The notes below the pieces were generated by a model that was not told where the DNA came from, did not search any database, and was given only the letters and a program-made list of their open reading frames with translations. The position numbers were made by a program, and so were the translations under genes. From Dialister sp. (GTDB lineage: Bacteria > Bacillota > Negativicutes > Veillonellales > Dialisteraceae), in the NCBI GenBank assembly GCA_022722495.1, contig JAIJLI010000125.1, positions 1 to 6,579 of the forward strand: a DNA stretch of 6,579 nt, written 5' to 3'. Position 1 is the first letter of the stretch. Each line of letters begins with the position of its first letter. Positions 5,857 through 6,579 of the stretch are shown here, in pieces.

Positions 5857-5943
5857 CTAGCAATTTCCGTCAAGCCATTTGCAAATGTAGTAGGCTACGA
5901 TACTTGCTGCGACAGAAATCAAAAATGTGAATATACTTTCCAT
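5857..5943 (-). CDS. 28-residue hydrophobic membrane peptide, putative type I toxin
   Basis: The peptide begins MESIFTFLIS, has one continuous hydrophobic segment (about 4-21) and ends in a short polar tail KWLDGNC (22-28). A GGGAGGGAGG tract upstream gives an excellent Shine-Dalgarno, with GGAGG at 5951-5955 and a 7-nt spacing. The mRNA should run from about 5991 to the shared terminator, roughly 205 nt. Its size, single membrane helix and polar W-L-containing tail are typical of type I toxins of the Fst/Ldr type, which damage the membrane when unrepressed. The convergent small RNA complementary to its start region supports this. I vaguely recall short Firmicute peptides ending in a similar CKWLD tail, but cannot confirm a family by eye. 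Alternatives are a small regulatory membrane protein or a holin-like peptide. That it is translated is supported by the ribosome site; toxicity is inferred. Confidence 0.75.
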   Translation of the reverse strand: MESIFTFLISVAASIVAYYICKWLDGNC

Positions 5944-5952
5944 ACAGGTGCC
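5923..5952 (-). repeat. direct repeat set, copy over the toxin translation start
   Basis: On the + strand this holds AAATGTGAATATAC (5923-5936), CCAT (5940-5943, complement of the start codon plus one base) and GGTGCC (5947-5952, overlapping two bases of the Shine-Dalgarno). It is the target of the small RNA carrying the matching copy at 5758-5783. Confidence 0.85.
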
Positions 5953-5959
5953 TCCCTCC

Positions 5960-5992
5960 CGTCACGATTCTCCGGGGAGTTGCAGTGTGACG
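5960..5992 (-). promoter_or_regulatory. 5' leader hairpin of the toxin mRNA
   Basis: CGTCAC (minus strand, 5992-5987) and GTGACG (5965-5960) form a perfect 6-bp stem starting at or next to the predicted 5' end of the mRNA. Inside the loop, CTCCCC (minus, 5979-5974) is complementary to GGGAG of the Shine-Dalgarno tract, allowing an alternative fold that hides the ribosome site. In pAD1 par, a 5' stem-loop limits translation of fst; a similar role is inferred here. Confidence 0.5.
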
Positions 5993-5997
5993 CAATT

Positions 5998-6026
5998 AGT
6001 ATAGCAGAAATGACAGGCAGCAGCCA
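5998..6026 (-). promoter_or_regulatory. promoter of the toxin gene
   Basis: On the minus strand TGC TATACT (6006-5998) is a strong extended -10. The -35 at 17 nt (TGGCTG, 6026-6021) is poor, so activity depends on the extended -10. The start is expected near 5991, giving a leader of about 48 nt. Confidence 0.6.
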
Positions 6027-6180
6027 GTGAAAGGTGATATTCCCATCCCCATCAAAAAAAGGCGATGTGAAATAACGATCATCTCATTTTCGCGTTCCAT
6101 CTGCCGCGGGGGACTTGCAGCTCTCATAGGAGTGACCGGGAAGCCTTATCCCAACTGTCTTTCATGCCATAGTCACCCTA
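6027..6180. other. intergenic stretch without recognisable features
   Basis: I see no gene with a ribosome site, no tRNA-like fold and no repeat shared with the rest of the window. A + strand open frame beginning at 6027 continues through the palindromes and the 177-nt repeat and has no homology-like pattern, so it is not called. Confidence 0.5.
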
Positions 6181-6183
6181 TCC

Positions 6184-6217
6184 GCCCCTGCGGGGCACCT
6201 TCCCCTAGAGGGGAAGG
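6184..6217. repeat. double palindrome adjoining the right repeat element
   Basis: GCCCC-TGC-GGGGC (6184-6196) is followed at once by CCTTCCCCT-AG-AGGGGAAGG (6198-6217), a 9-bp stem with a 2-nt centre. Such paired CCCCTGCGGGG / CTTCCCC-AGGGGAAG modules are typical of dispersed extragenic palindromes in Firmicutes. It lies directly outside the inner end of the right 177-nt copy and has no counterpart next to the left copy. Confidence 0.65.
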
Positions 6218-6220
6218 CTG

Positions 6221-6397
6221 CGATACGAGGATACCATCCTCTAAAGAAAGGCGGCGAAGCCGCCCTTGTGAACCTATCCGCTCCCCAAGTACCGTCATCC
6301 CGAGCGAAGCCGAGGGATCTTTCTTGCACTACCGCCATATGCACACATGCGCCCTCGTTCAAACGACACCTTGGTGCTTCCTTTTTCGCCTTTCCCT
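6221..6397 (-). repeat. 177-nt extragenic repeat element, right inverted copy
   Basis: The reverse complement matches 1-177 at equal length, with 7 differences in the outer 122 nt. The inner hairpin GGCGGC-GAA-GCCGCC (6250-6264) replaces the left copy's GGCGGC-ATC-GCTGCC. Both copies point their hairpin ends into the window, so they form large inverted repeats around the pil, HAD, binding-protein and toxin genes. No coding function is apparent. Confidence 0.8.
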
Positions 6398-6579
6398 CGC
6401 TCACGATTTACCGCTCTGCAAGAAGGATCCCTCTACTTCGGCCCTCATGACACGCAAGAAAGACGGATCGTCTCATATCGTTTTTCATACCGCTGCGTAG
6501 AGTTGTGCCTCTTCGAGGCACTCTATCCTGCGCCTTCGGCGCGGGCCGTTTGGCCTCACAGGAAGGCGCCTTAATGGGC
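6398..6579. repeat. hairpin-rich extragenic tail with a degenerate third repeat piece
   Basis: The segment 6426-6451 (GATCCCTC..CTTCG....ATGAC) resembles the core of the left element in the same orientation, that is, opposite to the neighbouring right copy. Further on are GTGCCTC-TTC-GAGGCAC (6505-6521), a perfect 7-bp stem, and GCGCC-TTC-GGCGC (6530-6542). No ribosome site plus plausible frame is seen. The window ends inside this repeat-rich stretch. Confidence 0.5.

Noticed and set aside
5876..5885. Perfect palindrome ATTTGCAAAT inside the toxin gene
   Set aside because: It falls on ordinary codons (I-C-K) and shares only a short GCAAATGT match with the small RNA; probably chance.
6027..6500. 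157-residue + strand open frame
   Set aside because: It reads through palindromes and the 177-nt repeat element, so the open frame is a by-product of repeat composition.
1..6579. CRISPR array or insertion sequence
   Set aside because: The tandem arrays have 7- and 9-nt periods without spacers, and no transposase or Cas-like frame is present.

Overview
The window is GC-rich, roughly 57% by eye, with tightly packed genes and strong GGAGG-type ribosome sites. It carries a type IV pilus assembly cluster. I infer a diderm Firmicute of the Negativicutes (Selenomonas/Mitsuokella/Megasphaera-like), with moderate confidence. The basis is base composition, the pil gene set and the type of extragenic repeats; no marker gene proves it.

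Layout on the + strand: a 177-nt repeat element (1-177) is followed by a short heptanucleotide array and a promoter. Then come pilB (312-1487), pilT (1489-2487) and pilC (2584-3771), which encode the assembly ATPase, the retraction ATPase and the inner-membrane platform of a type IV pilus. No pilin, prepilin peptidase or pilus-alignment gene lies in the window. Next are a HAD-family phosphatase/phosphomutase (3832-4479) and a lipoprotein substrate-binding component of an iron/cobalamin-type ABC importer (4671-5654), which has its own promoter region and terminator but no adjacent permease or ATPase.

The most interesting segment is 5719-6026. Two convergent transcription units end at one shared 21-bp bidirectional terminator (5786-5834). 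The minus-strand unit encodes a 28-residue hydrophobic peptide (5857-5943). The plus-strand unit appears to be a noncoding RNA of about 80 nt driven by TTGACG-17-TAAGAT. Near its 5' end this RNA repeats, in order, blocks of the + strand sequence across the peptide gene's Shine-Dalgarno, start codon and codons 3-7, so it would base-pair with the peptide mRNA exactly there. This is the architecture of the par/Fst type I toxin-antitoxin system of plasmid pAD1 (convergent RNAs, shared terminator, direct repeats), but the peptide differs from the Fst examples I know. I propose a par-like type I toxin-antitoxin module.

The rest (6027-6579) contains no convincing gene. It holds a palindromic repeat, an inverted second copy of the 177-nt element (6221-6397), a degenerate third piece and several GC-rich hairpins. 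The two 177-nt copies face each other and bracket the whole gene block. Two short tandem-repeat families (7-nt and 9-nt period) also recur in the intergenic spacers.
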